Shown one piece after another: positions 1 to 8,804 of a stretch of 53,892 bases of DNA. The position numbers and the translations under genes are program-made. The stretch spans positions 1-53,892 of the forward strand of contig CANQCN010000004.1 of the NCBI GenBank assembly GCA_947589685.1, written 5' to 3'. The notes below the pieces were generated by a model that saw only the letters and a list, made by a program, of their open reading frames with translations, was not told where the DNA came from and ran no database searches. How positions within the stretch are numbered: position 1 is the first letter of the stretch; each line of letters starts with the position of its first letter. The DNA is from an uncultured Clostridia bacterium (GTDB lineage Bacteria > Bacillota > Clostridia > Christensenellales > CAG-314).

Positions 1-87
1 TCAAACGGCTTGAGTGTTTTGAATAAATACTTGCAAATATGCAGAAGGGCCGCCGCTTAACGCGACAGCCCCTTAAATTTATTTGCG

Positions 88-825
88 TCAGCGTGTTTTC
101 GGAAGGTACGAGTCGAAAATCATATTGTCAAAGCTGTGGTGCAGGCGATCGAACTCCTCTTGACTGCGTATGGTCCAGCAAAGGATAGGCACTTTTTTCG
201 CCCAACGAGCCACGGCTTTGTTTGTGGCGATCGTCGCCGCGTCGTAGGCGATAAATTGCGAGCCGTTCCATTTGCACAGTTTAAGTTCGGCAAGCAGCCA
301 ACGTTTCAGCGGTCCGAACGCTCCCGTAAAGCCGCAGGAAAGCTGCCCGCGCACGACTTCGGGCGCATTTACCTTGAACCATCTTACCACAAACGGATCG
401 AACGATTCTATGCAGTAGTGCCCCTTGTAATTTTTTAGCAGATCGTAGGTTTTTTGTTCCGTTTCTCCGATATTTTTATGCGCCTTTATTTCCACTACAA
501 GATTCATTCCGTTCGCCGCGGCAAGAAACTCTTCAAATGTAGGTATCACGCAATCCGTATCGGCAAGGCGCAGCGCGCGCAATTCGTCGTAGGTTTTGTC
601 GCAAAGCTTGCCTTCCGCGCCCGTCATTCGTTTGAGCGTGTCGTCGTGAAAAACCATCAAAACGCCGTCTTTGGTCATTTGCACGTCCGTTTCGATGGCA
701 AATCCCATCTTTGCGGCTCGTTCAAAAGCGGGCAGAGAGTTTTCCGGTATGCCGACGGCGGGGTCGAACAACCCGCGGTGAGCGACGTAAACGTCGGTAA
801 GCCATTTGTATTGAGAAACTATCAC
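88..825 (-). CDS. Glycerophosphodiester phosphodiesterase family protein
   Basis: Predicted 245-residue cytosolic enzyme that hydrolyses glycerophosphodiesters to glycerol-3-phosphate and an alcohol. The GDPD signature is visible: HRG at residues 16-18, PENS at 27-30, the metal ligands E45 and D47 in AIETDVQ, and FHDD at 59-62 carrying the second catalytic His. Length is normal for the UgpQ-like single-domain form, and no signal peptide is seen. The start is a GTG at 825, chosen because AGAGGTGAT lies just upstream; no in-frame ATG precedes the HRG motif. It is transcribed divergently from lepA. Substrate specificity cannot be told. Confidence 0.9.
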   Translation of the reverse strand: MIVSQYKWLTDVYVAHRGLFDPAVGIPENSLPAFERAAKMGFAIETDVQMTKDGVLMVFHDDTLKRMTGAEGKLCDKTYDELRALRLADTDCVIPTFEEFLAAANGMNLVVEIKAHKNIGETEQKTYDLLKNYKGHYCIESFDPFVVRWFKVNAPEVVRGQLSCGFTGAFGPLKRWLLAELKLCKWNGSQFIAYDAATIATNKAVARWAKKVPILCWTIRSQEEFDRLHHSFDNMIFDSYLPKTR

Positions 826-855
826 GGCAGATCACCTCTTTTTTATACTGAAAAA

Positions 856-884
856 ATTATAGTATGTATCGCGTAATTTTGCAA
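856..884 (-). promoter_or_regulatory. Sigma-A-type promoter of the GDPD gene
   Basis: On the minus strand, TTGCAA (879-884) and TATAAT (856-861) are separated by 17 nt. This leaves a leader of about 25 nt with a Shine-Dalgarno sequence before the GTG start at 825. The match is by eye. Confidence 0.65.
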
Positions 885-948
885 CAAAAAACGCTATGCA
901 AACAAATATATTGTTGCCCCAAGACCTGCGCAAAAATTCGGCAACTCG

Positions 949-977
949 TAGACAAATACGCAATTTTACTGTATAAT
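949..977 (+). promoter_or_regulatory. Promoter of lepA, predicted leaderless
   Basis: TAGACA (949-954), a 17-nt spacer and a perfect TATAAT (972-977). Only 6 nt separate the -10 box from the ATG at 984, so the expected +1 is the A of the start codon. No Shine-Dalgarno sequence lies upstream of the ATG. It shares this geometry with three other genes in the window. Confidence 0.7.
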
Positions 978-983
978 TGAGTT

Positions 984-2783
984 ATGTCACAGCAAAACAC
1001 ACGAAATTTTTGTATAATCGCTCACATCGACCACGGCAAGAGTACGCTTGCCGACCGCCTTATGGAGTACACGGGGCAAGTAGCCAAGCGCGATCTGGAA
1101 GCGCAGATGTTGGATTCTATGGACATCGAGCGCGAGCGCGGGATAACCATCAAGCTTACTCCCGTCAGGATGCGCTATGCCAAGGACGGCGTAGAATACA
1201 CTCTCAATTTGATCGACACACCGGGACACGTGGATTTCAACTATGAGGTCTCCCGTTCGCTTGCGGCATGCGAAGGCGCTTTGTTGGTGGTGGACGCGTC
1301 GCAGGGCGTAGAGGCGCAAACGCTTGCCAACTGTTATCTCGCGTTGGAAAACGACCTCGAAATCATTCCCGTCATAAACAAGATCGATCTGCCTTCCGCA
1401 GATATAGAGGGCGCAAAAAAGGAGATCGAGGACGCGATAGGGTTGGACGCAAGCAACGCGCCGTTGGTGTCCGCCAAGGAAGGCATAAACATCAAGGACG
1501 TATTGGACGCCGTGGTGGATATCGTTCCGCCGCCGCGCGGCGACGAGAACGCTCCGCTCAAAGCGTTGATATTCGATTGTCAATACGACAACTACAAGGG
1601 CGTGATCATTTTCACCCGCATCGTGGACGGTTCTGTGCGCGTCGGTACGCAGATAAAAATGTTTCAGACTGCGGACAAGACGTTCGACGTCACCGAAGTG
1701 GGCATTTTTGCGCCCGCAATGCAGCCCGTCGACAGTCTCGAAGCGGGCGACGTGGGTTACATTTGCGCAAGTATCAAAACCGTTTCGGATACGAGAGTGG
1801 GCGACACGATCACCGACGCCAAACGCCCCTGCGACAAGGCGCTTCACGGCTACAAGGAAGTAAAGCCTATGGTGTTTTGCGGAATTTTCCCCGCGGACGG
1901 CAGCAAGTACAACGACCTCAAAGACGCATTGGAAAAGCTCAAACTCAACGACGCGTCCCTCACCTACGAGCCGGATACGTCCGTTGCGTTGGGCTTCGGT
2001 TTCCGTTGCGGCTTTTTGGGACTGTTGCATATGGAGATAATTCAAGAGCGTTTGGAGCGCGAGTTCGATCTCGATCTTGTGACGACTGCGCCGAGCGTGG
2101 TGTACAAGGTATTTACCACGCAGGGGCAGGAGCTGTACATCGACAACCCCACCAAGCTGCCGTCGCCCACGCTCATCGAGCATATGGAAGAGCCCATCGT
2201 CAAGGCGGAGATATTCTCCCCTCCGGAATACGTCGGCGACGTGATGGGGCTGTGTCAGGACAAGCGCGGCACGTTTATAGATATGACCTATCTCGATACG
2301 CGGCGCGTAAAGCTTACGTACGATCTGCCCCTAAACGAGATAATCTACAACTTTTTCGACACGTTGAAGTCTCGTACGCGCGGTTACGCCAGCATGGATT
2401 ACGAATTGAAGGGCTTTACGCCTGGCAAGCTTGTCAGAATGGATATGCTGCTCAACGGCGAGGTGTGCGACGCGCTGTCGATAATCGTAAACGAAGAGCG
2501 CGCCTATGCCCGCGGACGGCAAATGGCGGAAAAACTCAAAGAAGCCATTCCCCGTCAGATGTTCGAAATACCGATACAAGCGGCGATAGGCAACAAAATA
2601 ATTGCGCGCGAAACGGTCAAGGCGCTCAGAAAAGACGTGCTTGCCAAGTGTTACGGCGGAGATATAACCCGCAAAAAGAAGCTTTTGGAAAAACAAAAAG
2701 AGGGCAAAAAGCGTATGCGCCAGGTCGGATCGGTCAGCGTGCCCAGCGAAGCGTTTATGTCTATTTTGAAGATCGACGAATAG
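984..2783 (+). CDS. lepA: Elongation factor 4 (LepA), ribosome back-translocase GTPase
   Basis: 599-residue translational GTPase of full family length. The P-loop is AHIDHGKST near residue 14, switch I contains RERGITIK, G3 is DTPGH and G4 is NKIDLP. The EF4-specific C-terminal domain follows, with [18 protein letters not shown] and a basic tail. Known role: binds stalled or mistranslocated ribosomes and promotes back-translocation. The next real gene downstream is hemW, the usual lepA-hemW pairing, here separated by about 470 nt of repeats; hrcA, which often follows, is absent. The ATG at 984 has no Shine-Dalgarno sequence and lies 7 nt after a TATAAT, so a leaderless mRNA is likely. Confidence 0.98.
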   Translation: MSQQNTRNFCIIAHIDHGKSTLADRLMEYTGQVAKRDLEAQMLDSMDIERERGITIKLTPVRMRYAKDGVEYTLNLIDTPGHVDFNYEVSRSLAACEGALLVVDASQGVEAQTLANCYLALENDLEIIPVINKIDLPSADIEGAKKEIEDAIGLDASNAPLVSAKEGINIKDVLDAVVDIVPPPRGDENAPLKALIFDCQYDNYKGVIIFTRIVDGSVRVGTQIKMFQTADKTFDVTEVGIFAPAMQPVDSLEAGDVGYICASIKTVSDTRVGDTITDAKRPCDKALHGYKEVKPMVFCGIFPADGSKYNDLKDALEKLKLNDASLTYEPDTSVALGFGFRCGFLGLLHMEIIQERLEREFDLDLVTTAPSVVYKVFTTQGQELYIDNPTKLPSPTLIEHMEEPIVKAEIFSPPEYVGDVMGLCQDKRGTFIDMTYLDTRRVKLTYDLPLNEIIYNFFDTLKSRTRGYASMDYELKGFTPGKLVRMDMLLNGEVCDALSIIVNEERAYARGRQMAEKLKEAIPRQMFEIPIQAAIGNKIIARETVKALRKDVLAKCYGGDITRKKKLLEKQKEGKKRMRQVGSVSVPSEAFMSILKIDE

Positions 2784-3251
2784 TCACTCGTGCGGTCGCG
2801 CTCAAAACGGCTTCGCTTCGCGCACTGCGTGCGCTCGTTGCAGATTATTTTGAGTCGCGACGCACTCGCTCTCGGTAGAATAAGGACGTGGCATTATTTG
2901 AAACTTAGTCGCTCGTCCGGTCGCGCTCAAAAAGGGAGTCGTGTCGGGTATTCGATGCAAAACGGCTTCGCTTCGCGCACTGCGTGCGCTCGTTGCAGAT
3001 TGTTTTGCACCGAACACCCTCTCGCTCCCGGTGAAATAAGGACGGACTTTATATAAAATTGCTTTACTGCGTGTGCCACACCGTTTAGCGACATAGTTGA
3101 GACTTGGTGTGGCGCACTCGTTGCAGATTATTTCGCATGGGGACATACTCGCTCTCGGTAGACCCCTTCGTTCTACTCCCCGTCCGCCCGCCCCTATTCG
3201 CAGAGACGCATTTTGGGCAACGGCAACAAACCATAACGAGGAATACAGAAA
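2784..3251 (+). repeat. Three-module structured repeat patch between lepA and hemW
   Basis: No gene is supported here. Three related modules lie at about 2801-2886, 2956-3042 and 3071-3162. They share a core GTTGCAGATT(A/G)TTT and a tail similar to CTCGCTCTCGGTAGA; the first two also share GGCTTCGCTTCGCGCACTGC. Each module has an outer inverted repeat: CTCAAAA/TTTTGAG in module 1, TGCAAAAC/GTTTTGCA in module 2, and GTGTGCCACACC/GGTGTGGCGCAC in module 3. The arms differ in sequence but stay complementary. A further copy of the tail (CTCGCTCTCGGATAGG) occurs near 6296-6310. Type and mobility are unknown. Confidence 0.7.
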
Positions 3252-4373
3252 ATGCGCGACGAATATTCGATTTACGTTCACATTCCTTTTTGCAAGGCGC
3301 GGTGCGGTTACTGCGCTTTTTCCTCATCTACCGATTTGAGTTTGCAGTGGCGTTATTTTGATAAACTTTTTCGAGAAATTGAGTATTACTCCGACAAAAC
3401 CAAGCCCATTCGTACCGTCTATATCGGCGGCGGCACTCCGAGCGTTGCGGACACGAAATTTATCGACGAATTATTTGCTCGACTTCGCCGATTTTTCGAT
3501 CTGTCGAGCGTCGAAGAGGCGACGGCGGAGTGCAATCCCGAAAGCGCATCCGCGGACGTTTTGAACTGTTTCAAAAGCAACGGCGTAAATAGGCTTAGCT
3601 TCGGTTTGCAAAGCGTAAACGACCCGACTCTCAAAAAAATAGGTCGACTGCACACATACGCCGATTTTATTTCCGCATTAAAGCGCGCGTTTGATTTGGG
3701 TTTTGACAATATCAATGCCGACCTTATCATCGGTCTCCCCGAAAGACATTCCGACTTCGTTCATTCGGTTCGGACGGCGGCAGAGCTGCCGCTGGCGCAC
3801 GTAAGCGTGTATGCCTTGGAGCTTCATCAAGGAACGCCGCTTTATTCCGCGCTGAACGGAAAGTCGCCCTTTGACGATGACGAACAAGCCGATATGTACG
3901 ACGAGGCGGCGGAAATTTTGACAGAGCATGATTTTTGTCGATACGAAATATCCAACTTTGCCAAAGAGGGACGGCAATGCAAGCACAATTTGCATTATTG
4001 GCGGGAAGGGCGATATTTCGCTTTCGGCGCAGCGGCAAGCGGTTTCGTGGACGACGTACGCTTTACCGATCCGTGGAGCATACAGGACTATCTGTCCACG
4101 CCCGTCGAGCATATGCGCGACGGAACGCGCGAAAAAATTTCTCGCTCGGAGGAAGCCAACGAATTTGCAATGCTCGGATTGCGCCTCGAAAGCGGTGTGA
4201 GTCTTTCCGAATTTCACAAGCGGTTCGGCATTCGTTTCGACGATTTCTTTACCGCCGCCGACGGTTTGATCGCTCGCGGTTTTCTTGCAGTCGATGGCGA
4301 CCGCGTCAAAGTCCCGTCGGACAAATTCTATGTCGTAAATTCCATTCTCGCCGAGCTTTGGCAAGACGATTGA
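3252..4373 (+). CDS. hemW: Radical SAM protein HemW (coproporphyrinogen-oxidase-like heme chaperone)
   Basis: 373 residues with an N-terminal radical SAM motif CKARCGYC at about residues 14-21 that would bind a 4Fe-4S cluster and SAM. Further motifs are GGGTPS and the HemW-typical HNLHYW (family HNxxYW); a HemW C-terminal winged-helix region follows. Known family role: heme binding and insertion, related to but distinct from HemN. The CxxxCxYCxF form lacks the extra Cys of true HemN. It sits downstream of lepA as in many Firmicutes. The ATG at 3252 has GAGGAA about 8 nt upstream. No heme biosynthesis genes are nearby. Confidence 0.93.
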   Translation: MRDEYSIYVHIPFCKARCGYCAFSSSTDLSLQWRYFDKLFREIEYYSDKTKPIRTVYIGGGTPSVADTKFIDELFARLRRFFDLSSVEEATAECNPESASADVLNCFKSNGVNRLSFGLQSVNDPTLKKIGRLHTYADFISALKRAFDLGFDNINADLIIGLPERHSDFVHSVRTAAELPLAHVSVYALELHQGTPLYSALNGKSPFDDDEQADMYDEAAEILTEHDFCRYEISNFAKEGRQCKHNLHYWREGRYFAFGAAASGFVDDVRFTDPWSIQDYLSTPVEHMRDGTREKISRSEEANEFAMLGLRLESGVSLSEFHKRFGIRFDDFFTAADGLIARGFLAVDGDRVKVPSDKFYVVNSILAELWQDD

Positions 4374-4504
4374 CGGTGCAGCGCGTGTTTTTTTTTGCGT
4401 CGCAATGCGTTCAAACGGGCTTTACAAAACCTCTTTCTGTTTTATTTATTCTGTCTCACCGCTTGATTTGGTTTTGATTTCTATATGATTATGTCGAAAA
4501 ACGT

Positions 4505-4536
4505 CGTTTTGTACGATACTATTTTTGACATAGTAC
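4505..4536 (+). repeat. Dispersed palindromic element, copy 1
   Basis: The flank CGTTTTGTACGATACTAT ends in the left arm TACTAT (4517-4522). A 7-nt loop TTTTGAC and the right arm ATAGTA (4530-4535) follow. The flank matches copies 2 and 5 closely. It lies about 165 nt upstream of the LysR start. Confidence 0.75.
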
Positions 4537-4607
4537 TATTTCAACATCCCTCAAAACCTCGAATTTTGCGGCAGAAAGCTTATTTTCGGCAAAAAGTAAG
4601 TAATAAC

Positions 4608-4636
4608 TTGCTTTATTTACCCGTCTCTGCTATAAT
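4608..4636 (+). promoter_or_regulatory. Promoter of the LysR-family gene
   Basis: TTGCTT (4608-4613), 17-nt spacer, TATAAT (4631-4636). Predicted +1 near 4643, just ahead of the inverted repeat at 4651. Confidence 0.65.
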
Positions 4637-4650
4637 ATCATAGTCAAAAC

Positions 4651-4675
4651 TTTGTTCAACTTAGATTTGAACAAA
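4651..4675 (+). promoter_or_regulatory. Inverted repeat, probable LysR operator
   Basis: TTTGTTCAA (4651-4659) and TTGAACAAA (4667-4675) form a perfect 9-bp inverted repeat with a 7-nt spacer. It lies between the predicted +1 and the LysR start codon. LysR-type regulators commonly bind T-N11-A dyads and repress themselves, so this is a candidate autoregulatory site (inference). Confidence 0.6.
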
Positions 4676-4699
4676 ATTTTTCTAATTTATAGGTGCAAG

Positions 4700-5578
4700 A
4701 TGAAGCTTCTACAAATGAGATATTTTCAAACGGTCTGCCGTTACGGCAGCATTACCAAAGCGGCGGAAGAGTTGTTTGTAAGTCAGCCTACGATCTCGTT
4801 CTGTCTCAAAGAGCTGGAAGACGAATTCGGCGTCAAGCTGTTTCATCGTCGTCACAACAGATTGCAGCTCACCGTGGAAGGGCAGTTTTTTCTGGATAAG
4901 GTCAACTACATTCTTCAATCCGTCGATACGCTTACCACGCAGATGAGGGATATGGGCAACAATCACAATCACGTCAAGATTGCCGTGCCCGCGATGATAA
5001 GCACATTTTTGTTTCCGCAGATGTTCAACTCCTACACCAAGCTGTATCCGGAGGTGGAGTTGGAAATGTTGGAGACGGGCTCGTTGCAAGCGCGTAAATT
5101 GGTGGACGCCAACTCCGTCGATCTGGGCATAACTATCCTCGACAACTTTGTCGCCGACAGCTACAACGTTTTACCGTTGGTTTCCACCGAGTTGGTATTT
5201 TGCGTCAGCAAAACTCACCCCCTTGCCGATCGCACAAAAATATCCTTCAAGGAGCTTGCCGACGAACATATAATAATGTTCAAAGCGGACAGCTACCAGA
5301 ATATTTTCATCAAGCGCGCCTTTTCGGAAGTGGGCGTAGACCCTAAGATATTGCTTTATTCTTCGCAGCTGTACACAATAAAGCAATTTTTGAGCTACGG
5401 CTACGCGGGAGCCTTTCTGTACAGACAAGTCGCGGAAATGGACAGCGATCTTGTGTGCATTCCGCTCGATCACGCTATCATACAGAACATAGTTCTCATT
5501 TGGTCGCGCAGCAGCAGTCTCTATTCCGATTCGGAAAACTTCATACAATTTGCAAAGCAATACTATCACCAACAGTAA
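4700..5578 (+). CDS. LysR-family transcriptional regulator
   Basis: 292 residues from the ATG at 4700 ([10 protein letters not shown]), preferred because it begins at the canonical LysR helix and has AGGTG upstream. A start at 4652 would add 16 residues and lie inside the inverted repeat. The N-terminal winged helix-turn-helix spans about residues 1-60 ([25 protein letters not shown]). The C-terminal periplasmic-binding-protein-like effector domain spans about 90-290. The regulon and ligand are unknown. The adjacent ppa gene starts 17 nt after the stop, so co-transcription is likely, and the leader dyad suggests autoregulation. Confidence 0.92.
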   Translation: MKLLQMRYFQTVCRYGSITKAAEELFVSQPTISFCLKELEDEFGVKLFHRRHNRLQLTVEGQFFLDKVNYILQSVDTLTTQMRDMGNNHNHVKIAVPAMISTFLFPQMFNSYTKLYPEVELEMLETGSLQARKLVDANSVDLGITILDNFVADSYNVLPLVSTELVFCVSKTHPLADRTKISFKELADEHIIMFKADSYQNIFIKRAFSEVGVDPKILLYSSQLYTIKQFLSYGYAGAFLYRQVAEMDSDLVCIPLDHAIIQNIVLIWSRSSSLYSDSENFIQFAKQYYHQQ

Positions 5579-5595
5579 CACAAGGAGGAAGATAT

Positions 5596-6132
5596 ATGAA
5601 TATATGGCATGATATTGCCCGCAACAGAATACACAGCGACGACTTTTACGCGGTCATCGAGATCACCAAGGGCAGCAAGATGAAATACGAGCTGGACAAG
5701 GAAACGGGTTTGCTCGTTTTGGATCGCATTCTCTACACGTCCACTCACTATCCTGCAAACTACGGTTTTATTCCGCGCACTTTGGCGGAGGACGGCGACC
5801 CGATGGATGTGCTTGTGCTTTGTTCCGAACCTCTTTTGGCGCACAGTCTCGTACGTTGTTATCCCATCGGCGTTATCATAATGAACGACAACGGCTCGCG
5901 CGACGAAAAGATCATCGCGATCCCCTTTACCGATCCCAACTACAACTGTTACAAATCCATCAAGGATCTGCCCCAGCACATTTTCGACGAAATGCAGCAC
6001 TTTTTCCGCGTATACAAGGAGTTGGAAAACAAACCAACGTCGGTATCGGAGGTGCATGACGTGGACGACGCCAAAGAAATAGTGCAAAAGTCCATCGACG
6101 AATATATCGAAAACATTCTTTCCAAAAGATGA
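5596..6132 (+). CDS. ppa: Inorganic pyrophosphatase, family I
   Basis: 178 residues from the ATG at 5596, preceded by AAGGAGG. Hydrolyses pyrophosphate to phosphate in the cytosol, pulling biosynthetic polymerisations forward. Family I signatures are [11 protein letters not shown] (about residues 22-32), [10 protein letters not shown] and the metal-binding [11 protein letters not shown] second acidic patch, DEKIIAIP, and the late helix follow. The length fits the prokaryotic form. An upstream in-frame extension inside the LysR gene is rejected because the strong Shine-Dalgarno sequence fixes this start. A terminator follows at 6147. Confidence 0.97.
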   Translation: MNIWHDIARNRIHSDDFYAVIEITKGSKMKYELDKETGLLVLDRILYTSTHYPANYGFIPRTLAEDGDPMDVLVLCSEPLLAHSLVRCYPIGVIIMNDNGSRDEKIIAIPFTDPNYNCYKSIKDLPQHIFDEMQHFFRVYKELENKPTSVSEVHDVDDAKEIVQKSIDEYIENILSKR

Positions 6133-6146
6133 TTTTCTTGCGCAAG

Positions 6147-6181
6147 CTCACCGTCGCTCAAAGCCTCGGTGAGTTTTTTTC
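6147..6181 (+). terminator. Rho-independent terminator after ppa
   Basis: Stem CTCACCG (6147-6153) / CGGTGAG (6167-6173) followed by seven T residues. Confidence 0.85.
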
Positions 6182-6335
6182 GACGCTATATTTGTGCGTA
6201 CGCCCAATGTTGCAATTGTCACGGTGCATATGGCAAAAGCAATACCATGCTTGTTTTTTGCACCCCGACATTTGCCGTTGAGCTTACCGACATCCTCGCT
6301 CTCGGATAGGTTTTTCCCGCGATGTGTTTGCGCTG

Positions 6336-6364
6336 TTGACACGCGGCGCAAAGTAAATTATAAT
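6336..6364 (+). promoter_or_regulatory. Consensus promoter of the first DUF2974 gene
   Basis: Perfect TTGACA (6336-6341) and TATAAT (6359-6364) with a 17-nt spacer. It leaves a leader of about 21 nt with AAGGA before the ATG at 6392, unlike its downstream paralogue, which appears leaderless. Confidence 0.85.
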
Positions 6365-6391
6365 CTATCTATCCGTATTTAAGGACGCCGT

Positions 6392-7486
6392 ATGAACATC
6401 ATTCAATATGTAAAAAGGAACAAAGCCTCTTTCTCCGAGCGCCCTCTCAACGAGGTGGACAGTCTTGTTTTTGCCGAAGTGGCGTATTTCAATTTTTCCC
6501 GTGCGGAAAGTCGCGCGCCCTCCAAAACCTTGGGGGAATTGAGCGAAAATATCGATTCGTTGGTAGCCGGCACTCTTTCCATTTTGCGCAAAAACAATAT
6601 TCGTTTGCTCAAAGCCATACACGACAGTCCCCGTTATGCGCCCGTCAAGGTGGGGTACTTTCGCGTGCGCAACAGCAATCAAAAGGACGAGCGTTTTGCC
6701 GCGGTGACCTTTCGGCTTGCGGAGGGCGTTTATCACATAGCCTATCGCGGCACGGGCGTCTCGCTTATCGGTTGGAGGGAAAACCTCAAAATGGCGTTGA
6801 TGAGCGTTATACCCACCCAGCGCATTGCGCTCAAATATCTTGTCGAGGTCGCGTCAAAGGTATCGGGCGTTCTTACCGTGGGCGGATTGAGCAAGGGCGG
6901 CAATTTGTCGGTATTTTCCTCGACATTTGCCCCGTCGGAGGTGCAGTCGCGAATCGCGTCCGTTTTCGATCATGACGGTCCGGGCTTCAAGGAGAGCATA
7001 TTCGGCGACCCGCGTTACCTTCAAATTGCCGATCGCGTCCACAAGACCGTCCCGCACGATTCCATAGTGGGGATGCTGCTCGCCGCCTCGCAGGTTTACG
7101 ACGTGGTGGATAGCAGCGGAGTGTCCATTTCTCAGCACAACCCCTTTACCTGGATAGTCGGCGATCTCGACAAGTTCAAAAAGCTTCCCGAAACGACACG
7201 CGCGTCGAAAGCCACGGATACCGCCGTTACGTCCTGGTTGGCAAATATGAACGAGCGCACCCGCCGCAAATTCGTATATGCGGTTTTTGCCATCGTCGAG
7301 GGTAGCGGCGCAACGGAAGTGGGCGATTTCTTTCACAGACCCTTGCACAAAATTCGCCTTATGCGCAAAACCTACGACGGTCTTTCCGCGGCGGACAAGG
7401 AATTGATATCGCACGGCGGCAAACAGCTGCTTACCCTATGGTTCGGCGAGATATTCGCCCGCGCCCGCAAAAAACAAAACAAGTAG
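6392..7486 (+). CDS. DUF2974 (Mbeg1-like) alpha/beta-hydrolase family protein, copy 1
   Basis: 364 residues. The core shows an alpha/beta-hydrolase (lipase-like) pattern: YRGTG in the middle, then the nucleophile elbow GGLSKGGN with the presumed catalytic Ser, and DHDGPGF after it. No signal peptide or membrane helix is evident, so a cytosolic location is inferred. A homologue of near-equal length follows 58 nt downstream, sharing the N-terminal pattern NIxxYVxxN and the ADSL/VDSLV region, which indicates tandem duplication. Substrate is unknown; the family is widespread in Clostridia but poorly characterised. The ATG at 6392 has AAGGA upstream. Confidence 0.85.
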   Translation: MNIIQYVKRNKASFSERPLNEVDSLVFAEVAYFNFSRAESRAPSKTLGELSENIDSLVAGTLSILRKNNIRLLKAIHDSPRYAPVKVGYFRVRNSNQKDERFAAVTFRLAEGVYHIAYRGTGVSLIGWRENLKMALMSVIPTQRIALKYLVEVASKVSGVLTVGGLSKGGNLSVFSSTFAPSEVQSRIASVFDHDGPGFKESIFGDPRYLQIADRVHKTVPHDSIVGMLLAASQVYDVVDSSGVSISQHNPFTWIVGDLDKFKKLPETTRASKATDTAVTSWLANMNERTRRKFVYAVFAIVEGSGATEVGDFFHRPLHKIRLMRKTYDGLSAADKELISHGGKQLLTLWFGEIFARARKKQNK

Positions 7487-7508
7487 TCTTTTTCGACGAT
7501 AGTCGTCG

Positions 7509-7538
7509 TTGACATTTTTTGCTACTCGGTGCTACAAT
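7509..7538 (+). promoter_or_regulatory. Promoter of the second DUF2974 gene, predicted leaderless
   Basis: TTGACA (7509-7514), 18-nt spacer, TACAAT (7533-7538). The -10 ends 6 nt before the ATG at 7545, and no Shine-Dalgarno sequence is present. Confidence 0.7.
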
Positions 7539-7544
7539 AATTAT

Positions 7545-8633
7545 ATGAACATCGTTGGTTACGTCGGCAAAAACAATAAAGATTTTTTTCAATGTCCTTT
7601 CAACGAAGCGGACAGCCTTGTGCTAAGTCAGCTTGCGTATCTTGCGTATCCGCGCAAATACGCTTATGCTCCCGAAATTTCTCTCAGTCAACTTGCCGCC
7701 GAAACGGACGAGCTTATTCGCGACACTTATTACCCCAAGTCCAACGTCAAATTGATAAAAGCCGTTGCGGCAAGTCCGCGTTTCGGCGAGGTCAAAGCGG
7801 GATTTTTTCGCCGACGCAACAGCGACGAAAAAGTCCTGCGCTTTGCAGCCGTCACGTTTGTTTTGCCCGACGGCTCTGTTTATCTGGCTTACCGCGGCAC
7901 CGACACGACCGTTTTGGGGTGGAAAGAGGATTTTTATATGTCCTTTCTCAGCAGGATACCCTCTCATTTTCTTGCCGAAGAGTATCTTGCCGAAGTCGCC
8001 GCCAAGGTGAACGGCGCGCTGATCTTGGGCGGACACAGCAAGGGCGGCAATCTTGCCGTGGACGCCGCCGTCAACTGCGACGAAGCGGTAAAAGCGCGTA
8101 TCGCCGCGGTGTACGATCACGACGGACCGGGCTTCAAGGACAGCATTTACGGATCGGACGAGTATCTGGCGATAAAGTCCCGTATTCGCAAAACGATCCC
8201 GCGCGACTCAATGGTCGGGGTGATACTCAACACGACCTCCGACTACGAAGTGGTGGATTGCAACAGCTTGCTGTTGTTGCAGCACGATCCCTTTGCCTGG
8301 AAGGTTTTGCCCGACGGCAGCTTCAAAAAGCTTGTCAAAACCTCCTACTCTTCGCGCGTGTTCGACGCCACGCTTACCGATTGGATAAACGGTATGGATC
8401 TCCCCTCCCGCCGCAAGCTCGTCCAAGCCATATTCGAGGTGTTGGAGGGTTGCGGCTGCGACAAGATCACGGACATACCGAAAAATCTTCTCCCCTCTAT
8501 GCGCGGCATGTACAGATCGTACAAAAATTTGGACGACGAAGGCAAGGCGCTGATGTCCGGCGGCGGCAAACGTCTGTTGAAGCTTTGGTTGGGCACGGTG
8601 TTTGCGCCTCGCAAAAAAAGCGACAAGGCGTAA
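7545..8633 (+). CDS. DUF2974 (Mbeg1-like) alpha/beta-hydrolase family protein, copy 2
   Basis: 362 residues from the ATG at 7545. A start at 7509 would lie inside the -35 box and is rejected. Motifs parallel copy 1: YRGTD, the nucleophile elbow GGHSKGGN, DHDGPGF, and a C-terminal GGGKRLLKLWLG that matches GGKQLLTLWFG in copy 1. Identity to copy 1 is clear but partial, so the duplication is not recent. It has its own promoter, so independent expression is likely. The function is a presumed esterase/lipase-fold enzyme with unknown substrate. Confidence 0.85.
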   Translation: MNIVGYVGKNNKDFFQCPFNEADSLVLSQLAYLAYPRKYAYAPEISLSQLAAETDELIRDTYYPKSNVKLIKAVAASPRFGEVKAGFFRRRNSDEKVLRFAAVTFVLPDGSVYLAYRGTDTTVLGWKEDFYMSFLSRIPSHFLAEEYLAEVAAKVNGALILGGHSKGGNLAVDAAVNCDEAVKARIAAVYDHDGPGFKDSIYGSDEYLAIKSRIRKTIPRDSMVGVILNTTSDYEVVDCNSLLLLQHDPFAWKVLPDGSFKKLVKTSYSSRVFDATLTDWINGMDLPSRRKLVQAIFEVLEGCGCDKITDIPKNLLPSMRGMYRSYKNLDDEGKALMSGGGKRLLKLWLGTVFAPRKKSDKA

Positions 8634-8769
8634 AGTTTACCCGCGCGTTTTTTCTCATATCGCAAGCGAAAAAATGTTTTTTGACGAGTTTATTTGTTAA
8701 TTAGAGCTTATATGTAAACAAAATTACGCGCGCAATATTTTATTTTATTATTTAATGGTCGGTTTTGTC

Positions 8770-8798
8770 TTGCCTATTCGGTCAAAGTTTGATACAAT
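8770..8798 (+). promoter_or_regulatory. Promoter of rarA, predicted leaderless
   Basis: TTGCCT (8770-8775), 17-nt spacer, TACAAT (8793-8798), then 6 nt to the ATG at 8805. No Shine-Dalgarno sequence is present. Confidence 0.65.
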
Positions 8799-8804
8799 AA
8801 TAAC

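Larger units (their letters stand above)
4374..4699. other. Intergenic region hemW-LysR
   Basis: About 325 nt without a gene. It contains one copy of the dispersed TACTAT-N7-ATAGTA element (4505-4536), then the LysR-gene promoter (4608-4636) and an inverted repeat in its leader (4651-4675). A run of T follows hemW near 4390, but no convincing terminator stem was found. Confidence 0.6.
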
